NCBI GenBank assembly: GCA_032718865.1
Contig: JALUTQ010000028.1
Location: 248,001-312,000, forward strand
From: Tilletia caries
Taxonomy: Eukaryota; Basidiomycota; Exobasidiomycetes; Tilletiales; Tilletiaceae
Length of the DNA stretch: 64,000 nt
Direction of reading: 5' to 3'
The notes beneath the pieces were generated by a model. That model did no database searches, had not been told where the DNA came from, and saw only the letters and a program-made list of their open reading frames with translations. A program made the position numbers and the translations under genes. Positions 33,931 to 44,985 of the stretch are shown piece after piece; positions within the stretch are counted from its first letter, which is position 1, and every line of letters begins with the position of its first letter.

Positions 33931-35023
33931 CGTTCGGTCGGCTTGGAGGGAGATGTTTTAGAGAAAGGGGATGTGACTGTGAGAGGATGAAAAATCGAGG
34001 TATCTGTTCTGGGAAGACTTGAGCAGAAGGTAAGAATGAGGAAGTAAGGGAAGCAGGAAGGGGCGCGAATGTTTAGAGACGTCAGCTTATAACCCAACTC
34101 GGGGCCGCAGAGCCATCGTGAAGAAAACTTCTTCCTTCCACCAAAAAAGACAAAGCAGCAACAGTGAGAAAACCCTTTTCCTGCCTCCGCCTCTCTGCCG
34201 ATATTGACGGAAGGCCTGCCCGCTGCACTACGCATGCCACCATACGTCGGCAAACACCAACTTGGTTTCATTTGACGTGCTTTGCTCTGCTGTTTGAGAC
34301 GAGGAAAGGAAAGGGAAAAAGAGAAGAGAGTCAGAAGACGCAGCATTCGGGGTGGTCGCGAGCTTGGGACGAGTCAAAGCAAAAAGGAGTGGTCAGCTCG
34401 CAAGTCGCACGACCTCGGGAACAATGGAGGAAGGGTACCTCACCGGCCAGTAATCTAATCTGCAGTAGTGTGACTTGCCGAAAGAAGAAGAATGGGAGGA
34501 GTACCGCACCGGTTTCGCCTGCGACGAAGTCGGAAACTCGGAAGTGTCGCCTGAATCGCTGCCCGCTGGCCAGTGACGAGATTGTCATTATTGGTCTGAG
34601 CATGGCGTATGCCCCCGAGCCCCCGTTCCTGTAAAAATCCTGAGCAAAAGGCGGTCAAGAGAGAGGAGTTAGCGATCAGCGCGTCAGTCTAGCGAGGCGG
34701 GAATTGCGATGAAGACCTCCTGACATCACGTTGAAAGGCAGTCGCCCCAAGCCCCAACTTCGCACGAAGCGTCATGCGTCATGGCTGGGCGGACTTCTGC
34801 GACGTTGGTCTCTTCTCACGCGAGCGAAACCTGGGTAGCGAAATACTGGTATTAGTGTGCGAGGCCAAGGCGCCGAGTAAGATGCGCTCCGTCCATCCAC
34901 ATGACGTTGGGGAAGAAAAATCGAAGACGACCCTCGTTAAAGAATGTTTGGTAGGCCGAAAACCGAACCGAATCGAGCCGGAATCCCCCGTAAGCAGTCG
35001 AAGAAGGAGGGAAGGAAACCCCC
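33931..35023. other. Intergenic region
   Basis: 1.1 kb between the CobW start and the AlaRS stop, so it holds the CobW promoter and the AlaRS 3' UTR. No conserved frame, RNA or repeat is seen. Confidence 0.5.
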
Positions 35024-38000
35024 TCACTGCATCGGCATCTTGCTCTCCGCCGTCTTAAGCACCACGAACCGTTCCGCAGCAATCAACGCATCCCCAAGCG
35101 CAGGCCCACCATCCTCACCGACACCCTGCACACCATCGTCCTTCCCACCGGCGCGGCCACCGATGCTCTTCGTGATCACCTCCGCCCACTCCTTGGCCTT
35201 CAGACCACGCTCGAGGTCCTGCTTGGGCACAAAGTTCACATGCGCCACGCGCGCCTTGACGCGTGTGCCCGCGCCCTCTTCCTCTGTTTGAGGTTGAGCC
35301 TCGGAGGGAAGGACTTCCTCGCTGAACAGGTAGATGGCCTTGTTCAGCTTCTTCGCGACGAGGATGCCCGCCTGGAGCGCCTTCGTGTTGGAGCCTACGT
35401 CGAACTGGCGGACCAGGAAGGTCGCGTTCGGTTGCTCGGTGGAGAAGTACGACGTCACTGCGTCCTGGACGAGCTTGGTCTCCGCGTTTTGCTTCGCCTT
35501 CGCCTCGGCATCGTGCTTCTTCCGGATGGTGGAGAACGCCTCGTTGAGCTCCGCCTTTCTCAGAACGGACATCTCGAGTTGGTTGAGCTCGGTGCCGAAC
35601 GCCTTGAGCGCAGTGTCCTTCTTGGCACGGTCCGTCTCCGCATCGATGGTCTCGAGCTTCAGCTTGGCGTTAGCCGCAAGCCGGTTCACTTGCGCGGCCT
35701 CCTCGCCCGTGACCGCTACGATTCTGCGGATGCCCTTCGCGATACCGCTCTCCTCAATGACGACAAAGTCCTTGATGTCGCCAGTCTTCGCGACGTGCCT
35801 GCATGGAACAAGAACACAGTGATCAGTCTGGAAAGTCATCACGTCGCTGGCACGGCGGATTTGTACACTCACGTTCCACCGCAGAACTCAACACTAGTAC
35901 CCCTCCACTTCGGGTTCTCCAGATCCTTCGCAATCTCATCCACATCGTACTCAAGAGACACCACCCGAACCGGGTCCGGGTACGCCTCCCCAAAGACCGC
36001 ACGAAGTCCCGCAATCTTGTACGCAAGCTCGAGCGGAAGCTCCTTGCTGTACACAGGCACATTCTTCTTCACCCAGCCCATCGACAGCTCGGAGATCTTG
36101 GTGAGCTCTGGGATCGTGATGCCCGTCTTGTGGGAGAAGTCGAATCGGAGCTTGTTGGGCGCGACGAGGGAGCCCTTCTGGTCGATGTGGTCGCCGAGGA
36201 CCTCTCGGAGCGCAAAGTTGAGAATGTGCGTCGCGGTGTGGTTGTTCTTCAAGGGCCATCTGCGGAGCTCATCGTACGAGGCAACGACCTCGTCTCCGAC
36301 CTTGAGCTCGCCATACTTGAAGAAACCGCTGTGCAACACGTAGCCATTCGCGACCTGGCAGTCCTCCACGTTGAACTCAGTTTGACCATCAATCACAATG
36401 CTGCCCGTGTCACCCTGTTGCCCACCCTGTTCGGCATAGAAGTTGGTCCGGTCTAGCAGAATGCCGAGAGGCTTGTCCGCGTCCACCTCGCTGGAGGAGT
36501 TGAAGAAGGCATGATCTTGGTAGATCGCCTTGACGACACCGCCAACATTGCCCAGTTCTGATGTGCGAGGGGGGAACGTTCAGCGAATAGTACCAACTTC
36601 ACGTCAAAGACGCGACGTGACCATGATTTCACTCACTGTACTTCGCCGAGTCCTCCGTCTTCGGCACGTCCTTGTTACTCTCAAGCTTGCCAAGATCGTG
36701 CACGTCAAACTTGGGCCACTCACTGCCCTCCTTCTTGCCCTGCCCCCTCGACTTCTCCTTGGAAAGCGCCTGCGCCTCCTCGAATTCGCGCTCATTCACA
36801 CCCATCCCAAGCTCCTCGGCCATGATGAGAGTGAGGTCGACAGGGAAGCCGTACGTGTCGTACAGCCGCCAGACATCGTTGCCATTGAGTTCCTTGGCGC
36901 CACTCTGCTTTGCCTTAGACGCGAATTGTTCGAACAGCTTCTCTCCGCGGTCGAGGGTTCGCGAGAACGACTCCTCCTCCTCGTCCAGAATCGCCTTGAC
37001 ATCGTCGATCTTCTTCGTAATCTCCGGGAACATCTCGCCCATTTGCTCCACGAGAGCGGGGACAAGGCTGCTGAAGAAGGAGCCAATGGGGACTTGGAAG
37101 TACTTTCGTACGTATCGAGTTCCTCTCCGCAAGATTCGACGGAGCACATAGCCTCGCCCGTCCTTGTCGGGCACGCCGCCGTCGCTGATCGCAAAAGTCA
37201 GCGTCCGCACGTGATCAGCAACGACGCGATACGCGGTGTCGATACCGTCGACGTCCTCCGAACCCAGCTTGCCAGCATAGGGCCGAGCGCCGGTGAGCTC
37301 GCGAATCTTGTCAAAGAGGGGGCCAAACACGTCGGTATCGTAGTTGCTCGGCTTGTCCTGCAGACAGGAGACGAGACGCTCGAAGCCCATGCCGGTGTCG
37401 ACGTGCTTCGCGGGCAGGGGTCGGAGACCTCCGTCGGCTTCGCGGTTGAATTGGATGAAGACGTTGTTCCAGATCTCGAGGACGTCTGGGTCATCCATGT
37501 TGACGAGGTGGGCAGCGTTGCGGCCTCCGCCGATGCGGTCGTAGTGGATCTCGGTACAAGGACCGCATGGACCAGTAGCGCCCATTTCTATTCAGGACGC
37601 GAAGAAGCGCCGCCAGCAGAGCAAGAAGGGGCAATCAGCATATAGTCAGTATGCGCACGGACCAGCAAACTCTCATGCGAGCTTCTGCTGGAGGAAGCAA
37701 CTCACCCCAGAAGTTGTCCTTTGCGTTTCCCGTCAAGATGTGATCTTCCGGCACGCCCAGCTTGCGCCAGATATCCCGCGTCTCCACATCCGGCTCCAAC
37801 CCAAGCTTAGCATCTCCCTCAAAGTAGGTCACGTACAGCCTATCCGCAGGCAGCCCGTACACCTTGGTAAGGAGCTCCCAGGCCATGCCGACAGCCTCGT
37901 TCTTGAAGTAGTCGCCAAAGGACCAGTTGCCCAGCATCTCGAAAAAGGTGTGGTGGTAGGTGTCCTTTCCGACGTCGTCGAGGTCGTTGTGCTTGCCGCC

Positions 38001-38347
38001 TGCGCGAATGCATTTCTGCGAGTTCACGGCGCGCTTGAGCGAGGCGAAGGCCGAGTTGGGATCGACGGTGCCGAGGAAGATGGGCTTGTACTGTTTTGCC
38101 ATGGATAGAAAGAGCATACAGATCAGCGCCACTGATCAGACGCATACAAGAGCGAAAAGGCGAAGAGGACAAAACGTACCTGATTCATGCCCGCATTCGC
38201 AAAGAGCAAAGTAGGGTCATCGTAGGGAATAGTAGCAGACGACTTGACAAACGTATGCTTGTTCTCCTTCTCGAAGAAGTCGAAGAAAGTCTGACGGACC
38301 TTGACGGCGGGCCAGTCTCCGAACTGGGAGGAGGTGGACTGTGTCAT
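35024..38347 (-). CDS. ALA1: Alanyl-tRNA synthetase (possible upstream mitochondrial start at 38509)
   Basis: Class II synthetase for tRNA-Ala. Exons 38347-38180, 38090-37706, 37587-36637, 36557-35873 and 35798-35024 sum to 988 codons (987 aa). Visible parts are [15 protein letters not shown] at the start, [20 protein letters not shown] in the catalytic core and [18 protein letters not shown]. The editing domain has [16 protein letters not shown] (HXXXH) and FCGGTHVAKTG (Cys and His), and the C-terminal C-Ala domain follows. An in-frame ATG at 38509 adds 54 residues: [17 protein letters not shown] and on, with several Arg and no acidic residue, a convincing mitochondrial presequence. The upstream ATG has C at -3 and the downstream one A at -3. 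It diverges from RPB10. Confidence 0.95.
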
Positions 38348-38527
38348 GCTGCTGATCGGTCGATAGAGGAGCTGATGAGCGCGTGCGGAGTGGGGGAAGC
38401 GTGCGGGAACTCGGGGAAGTGCTGTGAGGCGGGGAGTGTAGTTGTGGGTGTGAGTGGGGAAGAAGGTGTTGAATCGTCGAAGGGCAGAAGGTGTTGGACT
38501 GAGGCGCATACGCCAGCCGCCGTCTTC

Positions 38528-38535
38528 TTTATATA
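38528..38535 (-). promoter_or_regulatory. TATA box close to the upstream AlaRS ATG
   Basis: TATATAAA on the minus strand, only about 19 bp before the ATG at 38509 and 180 bp before the ATG at 38347. Transcripts starting 30 bp or more below this box would miss the first ATG and make only the cytosolic form. Confidence 0.55.
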
Positions 38536-38847
38536 AGTGAGAATGAGTACCCGCAGGCTGAGGCGGGCGGGGGAAGGGGGGCAAAAGATAAGGCAAAGAA
38601 GTCAGCAGAGATAAGCGCTTTCTTCCCTTTCTTTCGTTCTCTCTCCGAATGCGATGCGATGGAGATCGTGATGGACCGCAAGAAGAAAGGGACGAGCGCG
38701 AGTTGGAGTGAGGCGAGTCATCCTTCTCAAGATGATCATCGTACATTCGCATGATCATCGTCAACACCTCCAAGTTCCAACCAAGCCAAAATTTCCATCG
38801 GAAGCTCGAGAGGCTCATCCGCGATCATCTGAGGCAAACATCCCATC

Positions 38848-39290
38848 ATGTACGTACCTCTGCCGCCTCGCCTCACACGCTGCGCAACACGCTGATCCCC
38901 TTCTTCCTGCAGGCTCGTCCCCGTGCGGTGTTTCTCCTGCGGCAAAGTGACCGGCGACAAGTGGGAGGTCTACCTCAAGCTCCTCCTCGACGGCCTCACC
39001 GAGGGCGAAGCGCTCACCCAGGTCGGGCTCTCGCGCTACTGCTGCCGTCGGATGATCTTGACACATGTCGATCTGATCGAGAAGCTGTTGCAGTATAACA
39101 GTGAGTTTTATCTCTCTCGTCGTCCTGTTCGGGGATGAATCCTGTGCTATGGACGGTTGGGGGGGTAGGGGTGTGACGCGTTCGCTGACATGGCTCTCCT
39201 CCCTTCTCTTCTGCTCTCGCCCGCGCATCCAAATTGCGCTTCCTACTTCCACCTTCCACAGTCCACGAAAGGAAAAATAAGGAGACATGA
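38848..39290 (+). CDS. RPB10: RNA polymerase I/II/III shared subunit Rpb10 (ABC10-beta)
   Basis: Small zinc-binding subunit of all three nuclear RNA polymerases. Exons 38848-38849, 38913-39100 and 39262-39290 give 72 aa, the family length. The protein has the invariant VRCFSCGK zinc motif, [21 protein letters not shown] and a short HERKNKET tail. The only reading that joins the conserved start is AT at 38848-38849 plus G at 38913, so the first intron (gtacgt...ctgcag) would split the start codon. It begins within a few hundred bases of the divergent AlaRS promoter. Confidence 0.88.
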
Positions 39291-39922
39291 GGGAGGCCAT
39301 ACACTCACTCCTAACGGACCGAGATCCTGCACAGGGTTACATGCGCGAACAGGAAGGGGAAACCCGCCAGGGCGCGTACGCGCCCTGCCTCGTTCCGCCC
39401 GGAATCCTCAGCACACCCCCACACCCCGAATCGCGCTTCGAAAGCGCATACATCGCCCCAAATCCAGCGACAAGAAATCTGGCAAAACACAAGCCACTTT
39501 GTACCATAACCAAGAAGACCCTCCCACCCGCAAACCAACGCACAAAAGAACACATCGTCTAGCAACATAGCTTCGAGAATTGTCGGACAGAGAGACCACG
39601 AGGAGGAAAGGGAGAGGGAGGAGAGGAACAAAAAAAGGGTCGTGCAAAAGGGTAGTGTGACAGGGGAGGTGAGAGAGGAGGGGAGAGAAAAGGAGATAAG
39701 GGAAGCGAAACCCGTCGCCATTTTAAGATCGAAAGAGAGAGAGAAAGAGTGATGAAGTAAAGGAGAATAGAAGTTTTTGGTGAAGAAAGATCGATGGTTG
39801 GGGGGGTTAGGAGCATCCTGATCTTCTCGAGAGTTTGCAAGGGGTGTTTGTTTGCTGGTCCAATTTCGACGGGCGGCGGGGGTACCCGGCTGGTAGTGGT
39901 TAGGAAAGGGGGGGAGGGCCTC
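39291..39922. other. Intergenic spacer, convergent
   Basis: 632 bp between the stops of RPB10 and the MAPKK gene. The plus strand of 39595-39780 is almost pure purine (GAGAGG/GAAAG runs). Nothing else is recognised. Confidence 0.6.
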
Positions 39923-42251
39923 TCACGACGGTGGAGCCGCATCACCCTCTTCCGGTCCCGCAACAGGCGTCGGCGGCTCAACAACAACCTCCAACCCCGC
40001 AGCCGCAGCCGCAGCCGCCTCAGCTTCCACTTCCACCTGCGCCGCCCCCACTCCCGCCAGCGTAGCCATCGCCGCCGTAGGCGTAGGCGGCAACGCACCC
40101 ACACCCGCACCCGCACTCGAAGGCCCCAACAACTCCTCCCTCTTCTCCTCCCTCCTCCGAATGGCCCCGGCAACCCAACCAACCATGTCGACCCCTCCCT
40201 CCCCACGCTCCTTATCCGCCACCAACCAAGGATGCTGCAGCATCTCCCCATACGTCGCCCGACGCGCGGGGACCTTCTCCAGACAGCGCGCCACGAAGTC
40301 CTGCGCCGTTTCCGAGTACATCTTCAGGGGCAGCTGCGGCGGGTCGCCGTGCACGATCGCTTGCAGTTGTGCGAACACGTTCGCGTAGGTTTCCGGCGGG
40401 TACGGGTAGGTGCCCATTGTGATTTCGACCAGGGAGAGGCCGAGGGACCAGACGTCGGAGGCCACTGTGTACGTTCCCAGCTTGTATTGGGATTCGCCTT
40501 GAATGCGCTCGGGCTGATAGTGTAGGAAGAAGGAACGTGAGAGATCAGTCCACGTCGCGCGTCACGTAGACAGGTGTGCTGCGGTAGGAGATACTCACCG
40601 CCATGTAACTCTGACATCCAATGTTCGTCTTGGCCAGACTCTTCTCGAGTTGGCCACTGACTCCAAAGTCACAGAGTTTGACCTGGCCCTTTCGGTTGAC
40701 AAGCACATTCGTCGGTTTGACGTCTGCAGGAGAGAAAAACCTGTCAGCATACGACAAAGAGGGAAAAGGGCGAGGGACGAGACTGAAGGGGAACATACCC
40801 CGGTGCATGATCTGCAAATTGTCCTTGAGGAACCGCAGACCCTCGACCATGCTACTCGTTATTCTCGCCAACACATCCTCAGGAATACTGCCCTCTCCAT
40901 CATAGAGCTTATCCAACGATCCGGCATCCATATACTCCATCGTGTAATAGACGCAACTCTCGATGAAGAACGCCCCATAGAACTCGACAATCTGGGGCGC
41001 AGTGGCGCGATGGAGGATGTCGAGCTCCATGATGATCGCGTTCAACTTGGACTCGTCGAGCTCGAGCCGGATCTCCTTCATGGCCATCTCGACGTTGGTG
41101 ATCCGATGCTTGACCCGACGCACGGTGCCGTAGTTGCCCTTGCCGAGCTCGTCCTGGAGCTCGAGCTCTTCCATGTTGATCTTGAACTGGGTCCCGTTTT
41201 GGAATTGGACACCGGAGGCGTGTAGGATCGCTTTTCCTTCGAAGTTTAGACGTCCTGAGGGGTCACTGCGAGAGGTTGAGGGAAGGAGAGAGCATAGGTC
41301 AGCGTACGGTTTCATCTGGAGTGAGAATGCCGGGCGATGTGCGCAGGGTGGGGGGGGGAGAACGTACACAATCTTGCTGAAGTTGGCAAAGGGAGTGCCT
41401 CCGCTGGCGGTAGGCGCGGTGTTGAGCTTGCCAGGTGGCCCCATCCTGCGACTCATTCCTCCACCGGGTGCACCTCTGTCGGGCTGTGAACCTGACGGGG
41501 CAAGGAAGCCGCCAGCAGAAGGACCGTTCCCCGCCGCCGCTTGATCAGGGCCGAAGGCATTGACAAGCTTGAGCATTGGCCGATTGCGCTTAGCACCGTT
41601 ACCAGCCATCCCACCGAAGCCTGCCCCGTTGGCCTGTGATGATTGGGCCTGTGGTGCGAAGCCGGGGGGTAGGCGAGCTTGGAGGGCGGGGTTGGGGAAG
41701 CCTGCGCCTGGTACGGAGCCGAAGCCGCGTGGACCGGGTGATCCGCCCCCACCGAGAGCGGCATTGGAGCCGATCCCACCAGGTCCCGCGCCGAGTAAGC
41801 GGGCGGTATCGAGACGCTGGTCGTGTCCCAGGACGCCGGTGCCGGGCCCGCCGGTGCCCCCTCCGATGGAACTCATGGGATTTGGTGAGGGGCAGGCGGA
41901 GGACGGGGAGGGGGAAGCGGAGGCTGCTCGTTGTGCTGATGCGAGCATCTTGGCGCGGAGAGAGGGTGGGAGAGGTGTTGCTGCGAGTTGGCGGGTGGTG
42001 TTTGCGAGTGCCTGGCGGTTGAGGACGGGGGGACCGCCTCCTCCTCCTCCTCCTCCTCCGCCGGCGCCTGACAATGATGGGGACGCGGGGGACGATGCTG
42101 AGTGTGGTACGCCTGCTGGACGAAGGGGTGCTGGGCGTGCGGTGGGGGCTGCTGCTGTTGTCGCTGTTGGTGCGTTATCGGAGATGGCGAGCTGGTCGAT
42201 CGCCAGTTCTGCCGGTGCTGCTGTTGTTGCTGCTGCTGCCTGGTCTGCCAT
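39923..42251 (-). CDS. PBS2: MAP kinase kinase of the HOG (osmostress) pathway, Pbs2-like
   Basis: Dual-specificity kinase that would activate the Hog1 MAPK. Exons 42251-41368, 41265-40799, 40723-40599 and 40513-39923 sum to 689 codons. About 290 low-complexity Ala/Gly/Pro residues (with a Gly10 run) precede DPSGRLNFEGKAILHASGVQF, a block typical of Pbs2. The kinase has GKGNYGTV (P-loop), AMKEIRLELDESKLNAIIMELDILHRA (Lys, Glu), IMHRDVKPTNVLVN (catalytic loop), [29 protein letters not shown] (DFG and activation loop) and SDVWSLGLSLVEI. A poly-Ala C-terminal tail follows. The activation loop keeps the Ser/Thr spacing (S-L-A-K-T) phosphorylated in Pbs2. Confidence 0.93.
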
Positions 42252-42584
42252 TGTGGGGGAAGCGCACGCCGAGGGAGGACGGGGGAGGGAGACGAGGACG
42301 GGGAGGACAGCGCCAGCGACGGGGACGAGGTCGAGAGTAGTGACGATGTAAAATAAGTGAGTAAGTGAGTGAGTGAGTGAGCGCGTGAGTGAGTGGATCG
42401 AGTGGAAATGAGGAGAAGCCTGCGATTGACGCTCCCACAGCCCAAGATGCGTCCAACCCATCGCATCGACCAGTGGATTCTCAAAAGCACTTTTCAAAAT
42501 ACTCGCCAGATGCACACGTGACACGTCCACATGAAACCGGCATTTGCTGCGCCCCATCTCCATCTGCGCCCTGTTTGAAGGTTC
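42252..42584. promoter_or_regulatory. PBS2 upstream region
   Basis: About 330 bp between the PBS2 start and the truncated LINE. It carries a GTGA/GAGT tetranucleotide run (42353-42400), expected in the PBS2 leader. No TATA box seen. Confidence 0.4.
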
Positions 42585-43862
42585 GCTCCACCATGAACCG
42601 GGGCTGGATCACCTGGGCCGACGTCCTGTGGCTTCTCTCCTCCTCCACTACGGGCCGCTTTTACCCACCATCGTGGCCTCTGGGTCCCCCAAGTCCCTCA
42701 GCCTCCTACACGAACCACCACCCCAGGCCGGGGATGAACCTCGACACCAAGGGTCCCGGCCTCGGACAGATGTGGTCTGCCTTCTGGCGAGCTCTCCCAG
42801 CCGGCCTCCGTAGTCGTCTTCTCCTTGCCCAGCACCTCCCCTTCGCCCCCTCACGCGAACCTGCTGGCCGACTCTCCTCCGCCGCTACACCCCTCCTCAC
42901 AGACGCCGCCTCTCTGGCCTTCCCCCGGGCCCTACTACGGGTGCACGGCACCCGCCTCGGCTTCTGCACAACTCGAGCAACCCGCCTCGCCCAATCGCCC
43001 TCTGCGGTCATAATTCCCGACTGGCACTCGGATCCTCCCGTGCCCCCGTCAGCCTGGACCACCGTGTGGAAGGAGCTACACGACGTCCCTCTACCCTCCA
43101 CAGCCATCTCGGACTGCTACTTATTCCTCCAACGACGCGCATGGCTCGCCAAGGGCCCAGTCCGCCGCAACAGGCATGCACCGAGTTGGAAAGCCAACCG
43201 CACTCATACGTCACCTGCCCTGAAATCATGCGCCTCTGGACCGCTCCCTCGTCGTCCTCCGCGCTCTTGCCGTCATGGACACCGTACCACTCGGACCCAT
43301 CTCGATTGCTCTCGGCTGGCAAACCGTCAAGGCTCACCGACACCGGCTCATCCTCTGGCGCACAGCCGTCATCCACTACATCGCCACCCTTCGCCGCCCC
43401 GCCCTCGCACGACACCGCGAAGGAGGTCTCCTTCACCTCTCCATCCCGTCCGCTACCACCACTGCATCTCGGGTAGCAGACCTGGTCGCCCAAGGGATAC
43501 TGGAATCATGGCGCCGCATCCAAAACCGTCCGGACACCGCAAAGACTCCTAACGGACCGGCCTTCGATGCACTCTGGGCCTCCCCCTTCGTACACCGATC
43601 CACTCAGACCGGGCCAACCAACACCCTCTCCTTCCGCTCTTTCACATCCTCCTGATCACGCCCTACTCACAACACCCAAGAATCAAGCACATCTGGGACT
43701 ACGGCACTGGCGGCCCTGTCCCACTACAGCGAGGCAATGCGGACAACAATGAATAAGGCTCCATCCCTCAACAGCTACACCCCAGGACGGGTCCCTCAGT
43801 TGGCGATTATACCCCCTTACATCACTACTCCCCTCTCCTCAGCTTGTGCTACCCTATCCTTA

Positions 43863-44309
43863 GGGCGGTGATCAGTTGCGGGCGCGCGCTCAAAAAGGGC
43901 GCTCAAACACAGAGCGCGAGGCCCCTCGCGCTGCGCTCTGAAAATCTGCTTCTCAGAGCGCGCGCCCACAACTGAACAACGCTTGCGCCGGAAAGTGCGC
44001 TCTGCTTTCTCCGGCTCGGCCTCTGCTTTCTCATTTTTGTGGTTTGTATTGATTTTGTGATCAATACAAACGTCACGTGATGCTTCTGTAATCGAGCGGG
44101 AGCCAGAGCGCGCGCTCGAAGAGGTGGGCCGATCGAAATAGGTCGGCCCAGCGCCGCGCTCAGAACTGAGTGAGGGCGCTCTGAAATTTTTGGGCCCCCG
44201 GCTCTGAAAACGCGGAACTGAACATGCGTGCGCTTTCATGTCGGCCCAAAAAAAAAACAGAGCGCGCGCTCATTTTTCAAGGTGAGCGCGCTCGCAACTG
44301 ATCACCGCC
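43863..44309. mobile_element. 447-bp TIR element (MITE-like) flanked by TA, inside the LINE tail
   Basis: The left end GG(G)CGGTGATCAGTTGCG is matched in inverse at the right end (CGCAACTGATCACCGCC). Both sides are bordered by TA (43861-43862, 44310-44311), the target duplication of Tc1/mariner-like transposons. The interior is rich in GAGCGCGC/GCGCTC words on both strands, with a perfect hairpin at 44042-44071. No coding frame. Removing the element and one TA restores the continuity of the LINE tail. Confidence 0.75.
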
Positions 44310-44370
44310 TAGAAGACCCTATAGACCTCGGTCTCGAAGGTCACATCAATTCAACCACCAGCGTCTCTGT

Positions 44371-44392
44371 AAAAAAAAAAAAAAAAAAAAAA
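44371..44392 (+). other. Poly(A) tail of the truncated LINE
   Basis: Twenty-two consecutive A residues followed by CAAA; marks the 3' end of the decayed LINE on the plus strand. Confidence 0.8.
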
Positions 44393-44396
44393 CAAA

Positions 44397-44801
44397 GAGA
44401 AATACCACAGTATGACCCATTTTTCCTCCGAAAACCACAACATGACCCACCGTTCCTCGTTCACCACAACATAACCCACTGTTGACTATCGGCCGGTAAA
44501 GGCCAGTTGCCCATTCTTGACTCCGTCGCCACGACACAACACGTATATAGAGTCCAAAACATCACCCTAGACGCTGCCAGTGCGGGCTTCGTAGTAGCAA
44601 TCCATGCTGGGCAAGATTTGAGCAGTATTTATTATGCAGACTGTTACGTGTTGTCGATTCTTATGCCATCAAGCGGTGGGCAAGAGGGCGGGGCACAAAC
44701 GGTACCCAAACGGCCGAAATGGGTCATGTTGTGGTGACTGAGGAACGGTGGGTCATGTTGTGGTTTTCGGAGGAAAAATGGGTCATACTGTGGTATTTCT
44801 C
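44397..44801. mobile_element. 405-bp element with 82-bp terminal inverted repeats
   Basis: The ends 44397-44478 and 44720-44801 are inverse copies with 3 mismatches by eye. Each starts GAGAAATACCACAG. Each TIR holds three spaced copies of an ACCACAayATGACCCA-like word (near 44404, 44435 and 44463). The 240-bp centre has no frame. Both flanks are A-rich (poly(A) left, ten A right), so the target duplication cannot be read. It lies 185 bp before the UAP1 start. Confidence 0.75.
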
Positions 44802-44985
44802 AAAAAAAAAATCGGCATCCATCGGGCAACTCACACCGACCAACCCGAGAGGAGTGCGCACGGGCCACACAACACACCCTCCGCGAGAAGAACAGACAGA
44901 CAGAGACACCCCTGCGTCCATACATATTACATACGTTACGGGTAGCATACTCACTCACTCACATAGCATTGCCAGATTCTCAGTC

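Larger units (their letters stand above)
42585..44392 (+). pseudogene. 5'-truncated, frameshifted LINE (non-LTR retrotransposon) 3' end with poly(A)
   Basis: The fragment begins NRGWITWADVLWLL, the same words on which the intact LINE at the window end stops (NRGWIT at 63983-64000), suggesting the same family. It holds the post-RT region: TTVWKELHDVPLPSTAISD, then in another frame CTELESQPHSYVTCPEIMRLW (zinc-binding region of LINE RTs), then in a third frame ALGWQTVKAHRHRLILWRTAV. At least two frameshifts make it dead. The tail continues past a 447-bp insertion (43863-44309) to CAGCGTCTCTGT and a 22-A tract (44371-44392). It separates PBS2 from the complete UAP1 gene. Confidence 0.7.

Noticed and set aside
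42389..43552. Single host gene of 387 codons
   Set aside because: Its recognisable words belong to the post-RT region of a LINE, and the zinc-binding part continues in another frame, so it is a decayed LINE fragment.
44397..44801. Hairpin terminator or RNA gene
   Set aside because: An 82-bp inverted repeat with a 240-bp centre and sub-repeats fits a transposable element with TIRs better than a structured RNA.
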